From Limosilactobacillus antri DSM 16041 (lineage in GTDB: Bacteria > Bacillota > Bacilli > Lactobacillales > Lactobacillaceae), in NCBI RefSeq assembly GCF_000160835.1, contig NZ_GG700732.1, positions 578,073 to 591,969 on the forward strand: a DNA stretch of 13,897 bases, in the 5' to 3' direction. The number at the start of each line of letters is the position of its first letter. Position 1 is the stretch's first letter. This document shows, piece by piece, positions 6,284 through 13,533 of this stretch. A program made the translations under genes and the position numbers. The notes beneath the pieces are model-generated. The model saw only the letters and a program-made list of their open reading frames with translations, had not been told where the DNA came from and made no database searches.

Positions 6284-6322
6284 AAAAAAATCCCGCTAAT
6301 AGCACAGGCTATTGGCAGGATT
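6284..6322 (-). terminator. Intrinsic terminator after rpmG
   Basis: On the minus strand a 15-position stem (6308-6322 with 6289-6303, one G-U and one C-A mismatch) and a 4-base loop is followed by T7. It begins 11 bases after the rpmG stop. It should end most PBP-L33 transcription before the PTS IIA gene. Confidence 0.9.
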
Positions 6323-6332
6323 GGTAAACTAA

Positions 6333-6482
6333 TTACTTAGTTTCACGGTGTAAGGTCACCTTTTGTTCCCGTGGGCAGTACTTGTTTAATTCAAGACGGT
6401 CGGGATTGTGACGACGGTTCTTACTCGTCAGGTAAGTCCGTTCGTGGCATGAAGTACATTCAAGTGTAATGTTGACACGCAT
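6333..6482 (-). CDS. rpmG: 50S ribosomal protein L33
   Basis: A 49-residue large-subunit ribosomal protein, starting [20 protein letters not shown] and ending KVTLHRETK, which is diagnostic for L33. The first zinc-knuckle pair is present (Cys9, Cys12) and the third ligand is Cys36, but the fourth position is Glu39 (CPRE). The zinc ribbon is thus incomplete, intermediate between the C+ and C- paralogue types. Firmicutes often carry several L33 copies, and this locus corresponds to B. subtilis rpmGA beside yqgN. GGAGG sits nine bases before the ATG at 6482. It is downstream of the PBP gene with its own probable promoter (6549-6557) and terminator (6284-6322). Confidence 0.95.
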   Translation of the reverse strand: MRVNITLECTSCHERTYLTSKNRRHNPDRLELNKYCPREQKVTLHRETK

Positions 6483-6548
6483 GAGTTGAAACCTCCAAAC
6501 ATATTTTTAATCTTTAATCGGTTATTTATCGTAACCCTAACTCGTACA

Positions 6549-6557
6549 ACTATATCA
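6549..6557 (-). promoter_or_regulatory. Extended -10 promoter for rpmG
   Basis: TGATATAGT on the minus strand is an extended -10 (TGnTATAGT) about 65 bases upstream of the rpmG start. The -35 region at the right distance is poor, as is common for extended -10 promoters. A perfect TTGACA lies further upstream (6584-6589) but 29 bases away. Confidence 0.5.
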
Positions 6558-6619
6558 TTTATTGCCCGTTTTGGCTAGTGCTTTGTCAAAGTTTGTTAAG
6601 GAAAAATCCTTGACAGCCA

Positions 6620-8707
6620 TTAATTAGTGCTGTCGTCCACCTGGTTTGAGTTCCGCACGGTCTTCCAATAGGCCTGGAAAATCTGCTTTGCCATCGTGAT
6701 GTTGGCTTCCCCGTTATCGTTAGTTGCACCAGGGATCGCAAGGGCAACAACAACTTGGGGGTGGTTAGATGGTGAATAGCCCGCAAAACTCAGAGTCGTC
6801 GTTTCGTGACCATCCGAGATCGTCTGCGCCGTCCCAGTCTTTCCAGAAATCGACGGTTTGACGCTTGCCAGATTCTTAGCGGTAACGTAAGCGTTGGACC
6901 CGTGAGTAACCAGGTACAGGCCCTGGTGAACCACTTCAAAGTAGGACTTCGGTGCTGGAATCACCTGCTGAACCTGCGGCTGGGTTGTGGATTGGACCGG
7001 TCCCAGCTCACCGTTGCTCTTGGTTCCCCGGATTTCCTTAACCACGTATGGCCGCATCCGGTTCCCCCCGTTGGCAATCGTTGACATATACTGAGCCAGC
7101 TGAATCGTAGTGTAGCCGTCGTAGTTTCCGTAGGCCAGGTCCAATGCGGAAACGATGTGCTTGGCATCAGACGGCCCTTCATAACCGGTCGTTTCACCTG
7201 GAATGTCGATCCCGGTCTTCTGACCCAGGCCAAACATGTTAAAGAAGTAGCGTTCCTTTTGGAAAATGCTTGGCTTCATGGTTACCTGCATCCCTGGCGT
7301 GTAGTCCATCTTCCCTTCCTTCATCGCAATCTGCATCATGTAGGAGTTTGATGAAACTTCCAGGGCGGTTGCGGCGTCCACCGCCATGTTGGCCCCGCCG
7401 TTGTGGTTAAACCACGAACTCTTCTGCGTACTGTTGACCCTGATCGGCTTATCAACCAGGGTGTTATTTTCGGGGGTAATGACCCCGCTCATCAGGCCGC
7501 CCATCACCGTGGCCGGCTTGACCACCGACCCCATGGTAATCGGCTGGTTAATCGTCCCGATCGGATTAGTCGTCTGTTTTCCGGTCTTCGTATTGTGGCT
7601 AATCCCGGCCATTGCCAAAACGGCCCCCGTGTTCGGGTCCATTACCACGGCATAGACACCGGAAGAATAAGCGGTTCCGGCAGCCGGGTAGTTTTGTTCC
7701 AAGATCTGTTGAACTTGCTTTTGGAACTTGGAATTAATGGTTAGGACCAGGTTGTCCCCCTTCTTGCCCGGGTACTTGACCTTTTCCTTGGTCACGTCAT
7801 TGCCATTAGTCGTAACTTCGGTTTGCGACTTTGAACCAGCCAGGGTTGCCTGGAAACCCTTTTCCAAGTAGCTTTGGCCAACGCTGTCGTTCCGGGAGTA
7901 ACCCTGGGAAAGGAGGGAGTTGACCTCATCGCTCGGCAGCCCGGTCGTCGAAACCCCACCGGTCAGCGCCTGGATTTCCTTGCCCTGCGGGTAATTCCGG
8001 GTCCAGGCCGTTCCAATCTTCACCCCCGGCATCTCACTAAGGTGTTCCCCGACTTCAGATAGTTCCCGGGAGGTCACGCCGGTTTCCTTGATGTAGGTGG
8101 TTGAAAGCGAGTAGGCCCCGCTCATAGCGGCATAAATCCGGGCATTGTTTTTCTGCTGCGCAGTCAAGTGCCAAGCGGACGGGTGGGCACTCAGGTAATC
8201 CAGAGCCTTATTATACTGGGCATCGTCCGACTCATTGGTGGAAGTCTTGACGTGCTTTAATACTTCCTTTAACCGGCTGCTGTCGGCCAGGTAGTAGTCC
8301 TCCTGGTTCCGCTTGGTCAACCGCGAATTCTTGTTGGATACCGATACATACTTGCCCAGGCGGTTGGCAATCTTGTATAAGTCGTCAGTCGAAACGTTGG
8401 CCCCCTTGGTATAGGTGATGGCCTGGTGGGTCTGGTTGCCGATCAGGACCTTGCCCTGACTATCGTAGATCATTCCCCGCTGAACATTGTTGGTCTGAAT
8501 CGTGGTGTCTGCCCGTTTTACCTCGGCTTTATAAGCAGTCCCGTTCAAGACCTGCAGGTAAAACAAACGGCCGGCCAGGGCCAGCAGCAGAATCCCCACA
8601 ACCCATAACAGGAAGTTTAACCGAAAGGGAATAATCGACTGGGCATTTCGGCTTTTATTATTACGGTGCGAACTAATCGCACTCTTCATTCGATCAAAGA
8701 TTTTCAC
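6620..8707 (-). CDS. pbp2b: Class B penicillin-binding protein (PBP2-type transpeptidase)
   Basis: A monofunctional D,D-transpeptidase that crosslinks peptidoglycan. The 695 residues comprise a short cytoplasmic N-terminus, one membrane span (about 31-53), a PBP dimerisation/pedestal domain (about 60-310, beginning with RADTTIQTNNVQRGMIYDSQG) and the transpeptidase domain. All three catalytic motifs are intact: GSVVKPA with nucleophile Ser394 and Lys397, SSN at 452-454, and SGKTGTAQ with KTG at 623-625. There is no C-terminal PASTA domain, so it resembles the PBP2b group, involved in elongation or septation, more than PBP2x. The GTG start at 8707 is supported by AAGGAG about 11 bases upstream. 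It is the first gene of the leftward block and divergent from yfhO. The position before rpmG is usual for lactobacilli; no rodA/ftsW partner is adjacent. The gene symbol is approximate. Confidence 0.94.
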   Translation of the reverse strand: MKIFDRMKSAISSHRNNKSRNAQSIIPFRLNFLLWVVGILLLALAGRLFYLQVLNGTAYKAEVKRADTTIQTNNVQRGMIYDSQGKVLIGNQTHQAITYTKGANVSTDDLYKIANRLGKYVSVSNKNSRLTKRNQEDYYLADSSRLKEVLKHVKTSTNESDDAQYNKALDYLSAHPSAWHLTAQQKNNARIYAAMSGAYSLSTTYIKETGVTSRELSEVGEHLSEMPGVKIGTAWTRNYPQGKEIQALTGGVSTTGLPSDEVNSLLSQGYSRNDSVGQSYLEKGFQATLAGSKSQTEVTTNGNDVTKEKVKYPGKKGDNLVLTINSKFQKQVQQILEQNYPAAGTAYSSGVYAVVMDPNTGAVLAMAGISHNTKTGKQTTNPIGTINQPITMGSVVKPATVMGGLMSGVITPENNTLVDKPIRVNSTQKSSWFNHNGGANMAVDAATALEVSSNSYMMQIAMKEGKMDYTPGMQVTMKPSIFQKERYFFNMFGLGQKTGIDIPGETTGYEGPSDAKHIVSALDLAYGNYDGYTTIQLAQYMSTIANGGNRMRPYVVKEIRGTKSNGELGPVQSTTQPQVQQVIPAPKSYFEVVHQGLYLVTHGSNAYVTAKNLASVKPSISGKTGTAQTISDGHETTTLSFAGYSPSNHPQVVVALAIPGATNDNGEANITMAKQIFQAYWKTVRNSNQVDDSTN

Positions 8708-8751
8708 CGGATCAAATTCTCCTTCATTAGTAGTAAATACTATTCTAACAA

Positions 8752-8781
8752 ATTTTACCGTTGACGAGGGCGCAATTTCAA
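8752..8781 (-). promoter_or_regulatory. Proximal promoter of the PBP gene
   Basis: Minus-strand TTGAAA (8776-8781), 18-base spacer, TAAAAT (8752-8757), giving a leader of about 40 bases. A second, distal candidate is TTCAAT (8848-8853), 17 bases, TATTAT (8825-8830). The distal one would include the hairpin-forming segment 8766-8815 in the transcript. Confidence 0.45.
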
Positions 8782-8815
8782 GTGGTGCGCTTTCCTGATT
8801 AGGCCCTCAGCCACT
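8766..8815. repeat. Overlapping inverted repeats in the PBP-yfhO divergent region
   Basis: Three exact inverted repeats interlock in 50 bases: GAGGGC/GCCCTC (8766-8771 with 8803-8808), GCGCA/TGCGC (8770-8774 with 8786-8790) and AGTGG/CCACT (8781-8785 with 8811-8815). They share or cross each other, so an RNA from the distal PBP promoter could adopt mutually exclusive folds or a pseudoknot. They could equally be protein-binding sites. No known riboswitch or T-box motif is recognised. Confidence 0.35.
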
Positions 8816-8915
8816 AACAAAAAAATAATACTCTTTATTTACCGAAAATTGAACTCCTTCTGCACAGATTTACCTAAATTTAACTTCCTTGCCAACTTCA
8901 AGCAGCGATTCGTTA

Positions 8916-8921
8916 TATAAT
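8916..8921 (+). promoter_or_regulatory. -10 element of yfhO
   Basis: A perfect TATAAT. The -35 at 17 bases (CAACTT) is poor. Transcription would begin near 8928, at the first ATG of the frame (8929), which argues for translation starting at the downstream GTG (8956). Confidence 0.5.
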
Positions 8922-8955
8922 AGTCATTATGCAAAAACAAAGGGGTTGCTTAATA

Positions 8956-11556
8956 GTGTTAACGACGATTCGTGCTCATCAACGTTCTTTTATTCTGGGG
9001 ATCAGCTTCCTGATTCCCGTCCTGCTGATGGGGGGCTACTTTGCCTACCGGCAGATGGCGCCCTTTGGTTCCAGCAGCTTGCTAACGGTGGACCTGGGTC
9101 AGCAGTACGTTGACTTTTTCGCCTACCTCCGGTCAAGCCTGCTCCACCACCCCAGCAGCTTTTTCTACTCCTTTGCCAAGGGGCTGGGCGGTGAAATGTG
9201 GGGAACCGATGCGTACTACCTGTTTAGTCCGCTGAATCTCCTGCTGGTCTTCTTCCCCGGCCGCTTCCTTACTTCCGGGATCATGCTGATCCTGCTCCTG
9301 CGCTACGGCCTCGCCGGGCTGAGCTTTGCCTGGCTCCTGGATAAGACGGGCTGGCAAAAGGGGCCTCGTATCTGGGCTTTCAGTACCGCTTACGCCCTTA
9401 ATGGCTGGATGATCGCCAACCAGCTCAACATGATTTGGCTGGACGCCCTCGTCATCCTCCCCCTAATTATTTGGGGACTATTAAAATTATTCTACCACCA
9501 GCGGCCGGGATGTTATATCTTCTGGCTGGCGGTGATGATGATTGACAACTACTACATGGCCTGGATGATCTGCCTGTTTTCGCTGCTCCTTTTCTGCTGG
9601 CTCCTGCCTGAAGCAGCCAACTGGCGGGCCCGGGGCTGGGCAGCCCTCCGTTACGGGCTCAGTTCGCTTGCGGCGGCGGGAATTGCGGCGGTGACCCTCC
9701 TTCCCACGATCTACGCACTTCTGCAAAGCAAGGGAACCTACACCGAGCAGGTGATCCACAGCCACTTTGAATACTTTCCATTTAAAATGCTGGCCAAACT
9801 AGTGCCCGGATCGTTCAACTTTGACCAAATGCCCAGCGGTCAGCCTAATATCTACATTGGAATGCTGTTGCTGATGGCGGCCTTCCTCTACTTTTTCAAC
9901 CGGCAGGTCACGGTTTGGCGCCGGCTCGTGGCCCTGGGGGTAACGCTCTTTTTCCTCCTGTCGTTTTGCTACGAGCCCCTGGACCTCCTCTGGCACGCCG
10001 GGCAGTTCCCCGTCTGGTACCCCTACCGCTTTTCCTTTCTCTTCTGCTGCTGGTGCATCATCCTGGCCGCCCAGACCCTCCAGCGGAATTTTCGGCCGCG
10101 TTACTGGCAGCTGGCCCTGCTGTTGCTAATCACCGGGGCGGTCTTTGCCTACGTCAGTCAGCTCAAGCTCTCCTACCTTAACGCCAGCCAGCGCTGGATC
10201 GGCCTTGGCTTTGCGCTAATCAGCATTTCCTGCCTGGCGATCCCCCGTAAAGATGCCCCCCGCCTGTACGACCTCCTCCTGATCTGCCTGGTCATCTGTG
10301 ACGTCGCAACCAGCGCCTTTACCAGCCTTAACAACCTTGCCTACGTCTCACAGGGTGAATTTGCCCAGTACACCACCCAGCTGGACCAAGCGACCAAGAA
10401 GCTCCGCCAGCACGACCGGGGCCTCTACCGGGTTGCCAAGACCTTTACGCGGACCAAGGACGACCCCTTCCAGGGCGACTTCAACTCCGGGGACCACTTC
10501 GGCTCAACCTTAGAGCCGGCCATTCCCAACTTCATGGGGGCAATCGGCCAGCCAGCGGGGGACGGTTTTGTAACCTACGCGAACGGAACCCAGGTTACCG
10601 ACGCCTTGCTGGGCTTTAAGTACACCCTTGCCAAGCAAAACTGGGCGGCCACGGCGCTACCCCCTTCCGGCTACCGGCCAGACTGGCGGCAACTGCCAAT
10701 TACCGCCACCACGGCGAACATTGTCGCCCGGCATAATTCGGATAGCCTGCCCTTCGCGTTTGGTGCCAGCAGCGAGATCCTCCAGCTCCCGCACACCACC
10801 CTCGACCCGGTCAGCTACCAATCGCAAATTATGCAGGCCCTAGCCGGCCGGCCGGTCAACAAGCAGCTCTTCCAGGTCCAGAACTTTAACTCCGTCCAGT
10901 TTAACAATGTCCAGACGAGCAAGCAGATCACCGGAACGATTTTCAAAAAGCGGGACTTCCTCAAGCCGGCCTCAATCCGGCTGACCTTTATCCCGTCAAC
11001 CAACGATTCCTACTACCTTACCGTGGGACCAAGCGTAAAGGACGACGCCACACTTTCGATCAATAATAAGGCCTTCGCCCAATCCAGCAACTATCGGGAT
11101 ACCGTGGTCATTAACCTTGCCCACCGGCAAAAAGGGCGGCCCGTCACCATTACCTTCCGCCTAAAGAAAATGAGCGCTTGGCTGCAAAACGTCAGTGTCT
11201 ACCAGCTCAACCAGCGGTCTTTTGACGCCAGCCTCCAGGCCTTAAAACAGTCCCCGCTGAAAGTCAGCCACCACTCCAGCAGCTCGATTACAGGAACGGT
11301 GGACCTCAAGCGCCAGCAGAGCGTCCTCATGACGACGATTCCCGCTGCCCGTGGCTGGCACGCCATTGTCGATGACCGGCCAGCAGCGACGAAGACGGTT
11401 CTGGGAACCTTCATGGCGATCCCAATGGCTCCTGGCCACCACCAGGTTAAGCTCTTTTACCGGCCGCCGTTCCTGATCCTGGGGCTAGTCACCAGCCTGT
11501 TGACCAGCGGCGGCACCTGGCTGATCCTCCGCTACCAATCCCGGAGGCGGCGGTAA
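8956..11556 (+). CDS. yfhO: YfhO family polytopic membrane protein (GT-C-like)
   Basis: A large protein of 866 residues (875 if the ATG at 8929 is used). About a dozen hydrophobic spans fill the first 480 residues. A long extracellular, beta-rich region follows, with one last span (FLILGLVTSLL) and a basic RYQSRRRR tail. The first external loop carries SSLLTVDLGQQYVDF, whose Asp is in the place of the conserved acidic residue of GT-C glycosyltransferases and matches the YfhO signature. Known YfhO-type proteins flip or transfer lipid-linked sugars onto lipoteichoic or wall teichoic acid together with a CsbB-like enzyme; no such partner gene is present here, so the exact role is inferred. I prefer the GTG at 8956 because AAAGGGG lies ten bases upstream and the ATG at 8929 would be leaderless. 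It is divergent from the PBP gene and convergent with the HesB-like gene. Confidence 0.9.
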   Translation: MLTTIRAHQRSFILGISFLIPVLLMGGYFAYRQMAPFGSSSLLTVDLGQQYVDFFAYLRSSLLHHPSSFFYSFAKGLGGEMWGTDAYYLFSPLNLLLVFFPGRFLTSGIMLILLLRYGLAGLSFAWLLDKTGWQKGPRIWAFSTAYALNGWMIANQLNMIWLDALVILPLIIWGLLKLFYHQRPGCYIFWLAVMMIDNYYMAWMICLFSLLLFCWLLPEAANWRARGWAALRYGLSSLAAAGIAAVTLLPTIYALLQSKGTYTEQVIHSHFEYFPFKMLAKLVPGSFNFDQMPSGQPNIYIGMLLLMAAFLYFFNRQVTVWRRLVALGVTLFFLLSFCYEPLDLLWHAGQFPVWYPYRFSFLFCCWCIILAAQTLQRNFRPRYWQLALLLLITGAVFAYVSQLKLSYLNASQRWIGLGFALISISCLAIPRKDAPRLYDLLLICLVICDVATSAFTSLNNLAYVSQGEFAQYTTQLDQATKKLRQHDRGLYRVAKTFTRTKDDPFQGDFNSGDHFGSTLEPAIPNFMGAIGQPAGDGFVTYANGTQVTDALLGFKYTLAKQNWAATALPPSGYRPDWRQLPITATTANIVARHNSDSLPFAFGASSEILQLPHTTLDPVSYQSQIMQALAGRPVNKQLFQVQNFNSVQFNNVQTSKQITGTIFKKRDFLKPASIRLTFIPSTNDSYYLTVGPSVKDDATLSINNKAFAQSSNYRDTVVINLAHRQKGRPVTITFRLKKMSAWLQNVSVYQLNQRSFDASLQALKQSPLKVSHHSSSSITGTVDLKRQQSVLMTTIPAARGWHAIVDDRPAATKTVLGTFMAIPMAPGHHQVKLFYRPPFLILGLVTSLLTSGGTWLILRYQSRRRR

Positions 11557-11641
11557 CCAGACAATGGCCGTGAACCGTTCCCGGATAGATACATCTGAAC
11601 AGCTTTAAATTTAATTGCAAAACTAAATTTAGTCATGGTAA

Positions 11642-11681
11642 AACCCCCATAGCTGGAATTTTTCGTCCAACTATGGGGGTT
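11642..11681. terminator. Shared terminator between convergent yfhO and HesB-like genes
   Basis: A 15-position stem (11642-11656 with 11667-11681, one C-A mismatch on the plus strand, G-U on the minus) with a 10-base loop. On the minus strand it is followed by TTTT, so it works best for the HesB-like gene. On the plus strand the tail is broken (TTCATTT), so termination of yfhO may be weaker. The 85 bases between the yfhO stop and the stem hold only an AT-rich inverted repeat (11607-11630). Confidence 0.85.
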
Positions 11682-11707
11682 CATTTCAGAAGTCAATTTG
11701 CCAGCCT

Positions 11708-12088
11708 TTAGTGGGCTGATGCCCCGGTGGAAGCATCCGGGTGGTCTTCCTGATCCTTGCTAATCCCAGCGACGTCCGGCTGGTCTTCCTGGTTCTCATG
11801 TTGGAAGTGGTAGACGGGACCAGCACTTTGGGAATCGTAATCGACGGTGGTAATGAGGTCCTTGAAGAACCACTCGTCCAACTCATCAATGTGATAGTTG
11901 ATTCCATCCTTGTCAACTTCTAAGACCGGCTCAACCGGCTGGTCCTCCCGGGTAAATGCCGGTGAAAAGCCATGGTGAACTTCCGTATAGCCGTAGGTCT
12001 TGCCGTAGAACTTAATCCCATTGCCGCTCACCAGTCCCAGCTCATCCCGGAACCAGCGGTCCACGCGATCGCTAATAATTAATTTCAT
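11708..12088 (-). CDS. HesB/YneR-like protein without cysteines
   Basis: A 126-residue protein. Its first 95 or so residues (MKLIISDRVDRWFRDELGL ... GIKFYGKTYG ... GFSPAFTREDQPVEPV ... GINYHIDELDEWFF) match the HesB/YadR/YfhF (Fe-S biosynthesis, PF01521-like) proteins of lactobacilli. True A-type carriers bind Fe-S with three Cys; this protein has none, so Fe-S carriage is not supported and its role is unknown. After the domain comes an acidic, probably disordered tail with an imperfect repeat (QEDQPD / QEDHPD). I start at 12088 because AGAGGGG is nine bases upstream; the ATG at 12097 would touch it. It has its own promoter and terminator and is a single-gene unit. Confidence 0.85.
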   Translation of the reverse strand: MKLIISDRVDRWFRDELGLVSGNGIKFYGKTYGYTEVHHGFSPAFTREDQPVEPVLEVDKDGINYHIDELDEWFFKDLITTVDYDSQSAGPVYHFQHENQEDQPDVAGISKDQEDHPDASTGASAH

Positions 12089-12104
12089 CCAAACCATCCC
12101 CTCT

Positions 12105-12125
12105 GCTGCCAGCTAATTTGGCAGC
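12105..12125 (-). promoter_or_regulatory. 5'-leader hairpin next to the ribosome binding site
   Basis: A perfect 7-bp stem GCTGCCA/TGGCAGC with a 7-base loop ends directly before the AGAGGGG ribosome binding site of the HesB-like gene. It lies within the expected leader (about 46 bases). It may stabilise the transcript or tune ribosome access. There is no T-run, so it is not a terminator. Confidence 0.5.
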
Positions 12126-12140
12126 CCTTTCATGCTTACT

Positions 12141-12169
12141 ACTTTACCATGTTTGGGCCCAAATCCCAA
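12141..12169 (-). promoter_or_regulatory. Promoter of the HesB-like gene with a palindromic spacer
   Basis: Minus-strand TTGGGA (12164-12169), 17-base spacer, TAAAGT (12141-12146) with a TG extended -10. The spacer holds a perfect 12-base palindrome, TTTGGGCCCAAA (12152-12163), abutting the -35. A repressor bound there would block polymerase. No regulator is identified. Confidence 0.5.
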
Positions 12170-12203
12170 TTATTTGGCCTAGTTAAGTTGAACTCCGCAG
12201 GCC

Positions 12204-12244
12204 AAAAAGGGACCAGGGCCCGGTTATCCCGTGGCCTGGTCCCC
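12204..12244 (-). terminator. Intrinsic terminator after greA
   Basis: On the minus strand GGGACCAGG and CCTGGTCCC form a 9-bp GC-rich stem, extended inward with a small bulge and a CGG/CCG pairing, followed by TTTTT. It begins about 20 bases after the greA stop. It ends the mltG-like/udk/greA transcript. Confidence 0.92.
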
Positions 12245-12262
12245 TGTTCATTTAATCAAAGC

Positions 12263-12739
12263 TTAATTGACGTCAAGGATCTTAACCTTCATCGTCCCGT
12301 TCGGAATTTCAATTTCAACCTCTTCGCCGATCTTGTGCCCTAACAGGCCCTTTGCCATCGGGGATTCATTTGAAATTTTACCGTTCAGCGGGTCGGATTC
12401 CGATTCACCAACAATACTGTAGGTTTCCGGTTCTTCATCCGGCAGTTCCTTGAAGGTAACGCTCCGCCCCATGGAAACTTCATCCTTATCAACATCTTCA
12501 TTGTCGATAATTTCGGCGTATTGCAGCATGTTTTCAATCTGGGCAATTCGGCTCTCCACCATTGCCTGTTCATCCTTGGCCGATTCGTATTCCGAGTTTT
12601 CGGACAGGTCCCCGTAACTGCGGGCAATCTTAATCCGCTTGATTACTTCGGGACGCCGCTTCATTTTGTATTCTTCCAGCTCGTCCTCCAACTTTTGCTT
12701 CCCTTCCAAGGTCATTGGGAAAGTTTTTTCTTCAGCCAT
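12263..12739 (-). CDS. greA: Transcription elongation factor GreA
   Basis: Rescues backtracked RNA polymerase by stimulating cleavage of the nascent RNA 3' end through the secondary channel. The 158 residues have the standard two domains: an N-terminal antiparallel coiled coil (about 1-76) with the tip [20 protein letters not shown], carrying the Mg-binding Asp44 and Glu47, and a C-terminal FKBP-like globular domain (SYSIVGE-type strand, [30 protein letters not shown]). Length and motifs are canonical. AAGGAG lies ten bases before the ATG. It follows udk by 69 bases, a neighbour order common in lactobacilli, and has a possible promoter of its own at 12775-12803. Confidence 0.97.
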   Translation of the reverse strand: MAEEKTFPMTLEGKQKLEDELEEYKMKRRPEVIKRIKIARSYGDLSENSEYESAKDEQAMVESRIAQIENMLQYAEIIDNEDVDKDEVSMGRSVTFKELPDEEPETYSIVGESESDPLNGKISNESPMAKGLLGHKIGEEVEIEIPNGTMKVKILDVN

Positions 12740-12774
12740 AACACACTCACTCCTTATTAATAATTCACGTCGTT

Positions 12775-12803
12775 ACATTACCATTTATTAGAGCACTTGT
12801 AAA
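12775..12803 (-). promoter_or_regulatory. Candidate greA promoter
   Basis: Minus-strand TTTACA (12798-12803), 17-base spacer, TAATGT (12775-12780) with a TG extended -10. It would give greA independent expression with a leader of about 30 bases. The -10 is weak, so read-through from udk may also matter. Confidence 0.4.
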
Positions 12804-12808
12804 CTGGT

Positions 12809-13459
12809 CTACAAGGTATGGCCCCGCTTGACCAGGATGTCACGAACCTTGGTCGTCAGCAGGTCAATGGCGACGTGGTTTTCACCGCCTTCTGGAACGA
12901 TGATGTCCGCATAGCGCTTCGTCGGTTCCACAAACTGATGAAACATCGGCTTAACGGTGGCCAGGTACTGATTGATTACGGAGTCCAAGGACCGGCCCCG
13001 TTCGTCCATGTCCCGCTTAATCCGGCGGATAATCCGAATGTCGTCATCAGTATCGACGTAGACCTTAATGTCCATCAGGTCCCGCAGCCGCTCATCATCC
13101 AATATCAGGATTCCTTCCAGGATGATGATCTCGGTTGGCTCCACGTGGACGGTTTCCTGGGACCGGGTGTAGGCCTTGTAGTCGTATACCGGCATCTCAA
13201 TCGCCCGGTTATGGCGCAGGTCGGTCAGCTGTTGGATTAAAAGATCAGTATCAAAAGCCAGCGGATGGTCGTAGTTGACCTGCTTTCGCTCGGCCATGGT
13301 CATTTCGGCCTGGTCGTTGTAGTAGGTATCCTGGGTAATAATTTGGATATCCTGACCCTTTAATTGATTGTAGATGGCCTTGCTAACGGTTGTCTTTCCA
13401 CTACCGGAGCCACCGGTTACGCCAATGATAATCGGCCGCCGTTTTTGTTCAGTACTCAT
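12809..13459 (-). CDS. udk: Uridine kinase
   Basis: Phosphorylates uridine and cytidine to UMP and CMP in pyrimidine salvage. The 216-residue protein shows the Walker [10 protein letters not shown] (16-24), the substrate-site TQDTYYND (42-49), NYDHPLAFD (62-70), [11 protein letters not shown], the Walker B-like [10 protein letters not shown], and the lid segment [18 protein letters not shown]. All are typical of bacterial Udk and the length is normal. The start at 13459 has AAGGGAG about 12 bases upstream, a little far. It lies between the short MltG-like gene and greA with a promoter candidate at 13498-13526. Confidence 0.96.
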   Translation of the reverse strand: MSTEQKRRPIIIGVTGGSGSGKTTVSKAIYNQLKGQDIQIITQDTYYNDQAEMTMAERKQVNYDHPLAFDTDLLIQQLTDLRHNRAIEMPVYDYKAYTRSQETVHVEPTEIIILEGILILDDERLRDLMDIKVYVDTDDDIRIIRRIKRDMDERGRSLDSVINQYLATVKPMFHQFVEPTKRYADIIVPEGGENHVAIDLLTTKVRDILVKRGHTL

Positions 13460-13497
13460 TAATGCAGTCTGCTCCCTTTTTTAATTTAATCTGAAAT

Positions 13498-13526
13498 AGT
13501 ATACAGCACTATCGACATTCGGGCAA
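13498..13526 (-). promoter_or_regulatory. Candidate udk promoter
   Basis: Minus-strand TTGCCC (13521-13526), 17-base spacer, TATACT (13498-13503). It would start transcription about 30 bases before udk. It occupies most of the 74-base gap after the MltG-like gene, which has no terminator. Confidence 0.5.
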
Positions 13527-13533
13527 CCGCCAA

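Noticed and set aside
6584..6589. Perfect TTGACA upstream of rpmG
   Set aside because: It is 29 bases from the TATAGT, too far to form one promoter, and no better -10 lies at 16-18 bases.
12149..12343. 64-residue plus-strand frame across the greA terminator
   Set aside because: Runs through a promoter and an intrinsic terminator and overlaps greA; no ribosome binding site.
12795..12816. CTTGTA/TACAAG inverted repeat at the udk stop
   Set aside because: Six AT-rich base pairs with no T-run; not a convincing terminator.
12818..13240. 140-residue plus-strand frame opposite udk
   Set aside because: Shadow of udk; GC-rich third positions make long antisense frames common here.
13460..13533. Frameshifted remainder of MltG between the short gene and udk
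   Set aside because: Only 74 bases, mostly promoter-like sequence with no MltG catalytic motif in any frame; the domain is absent, not frameshifted.
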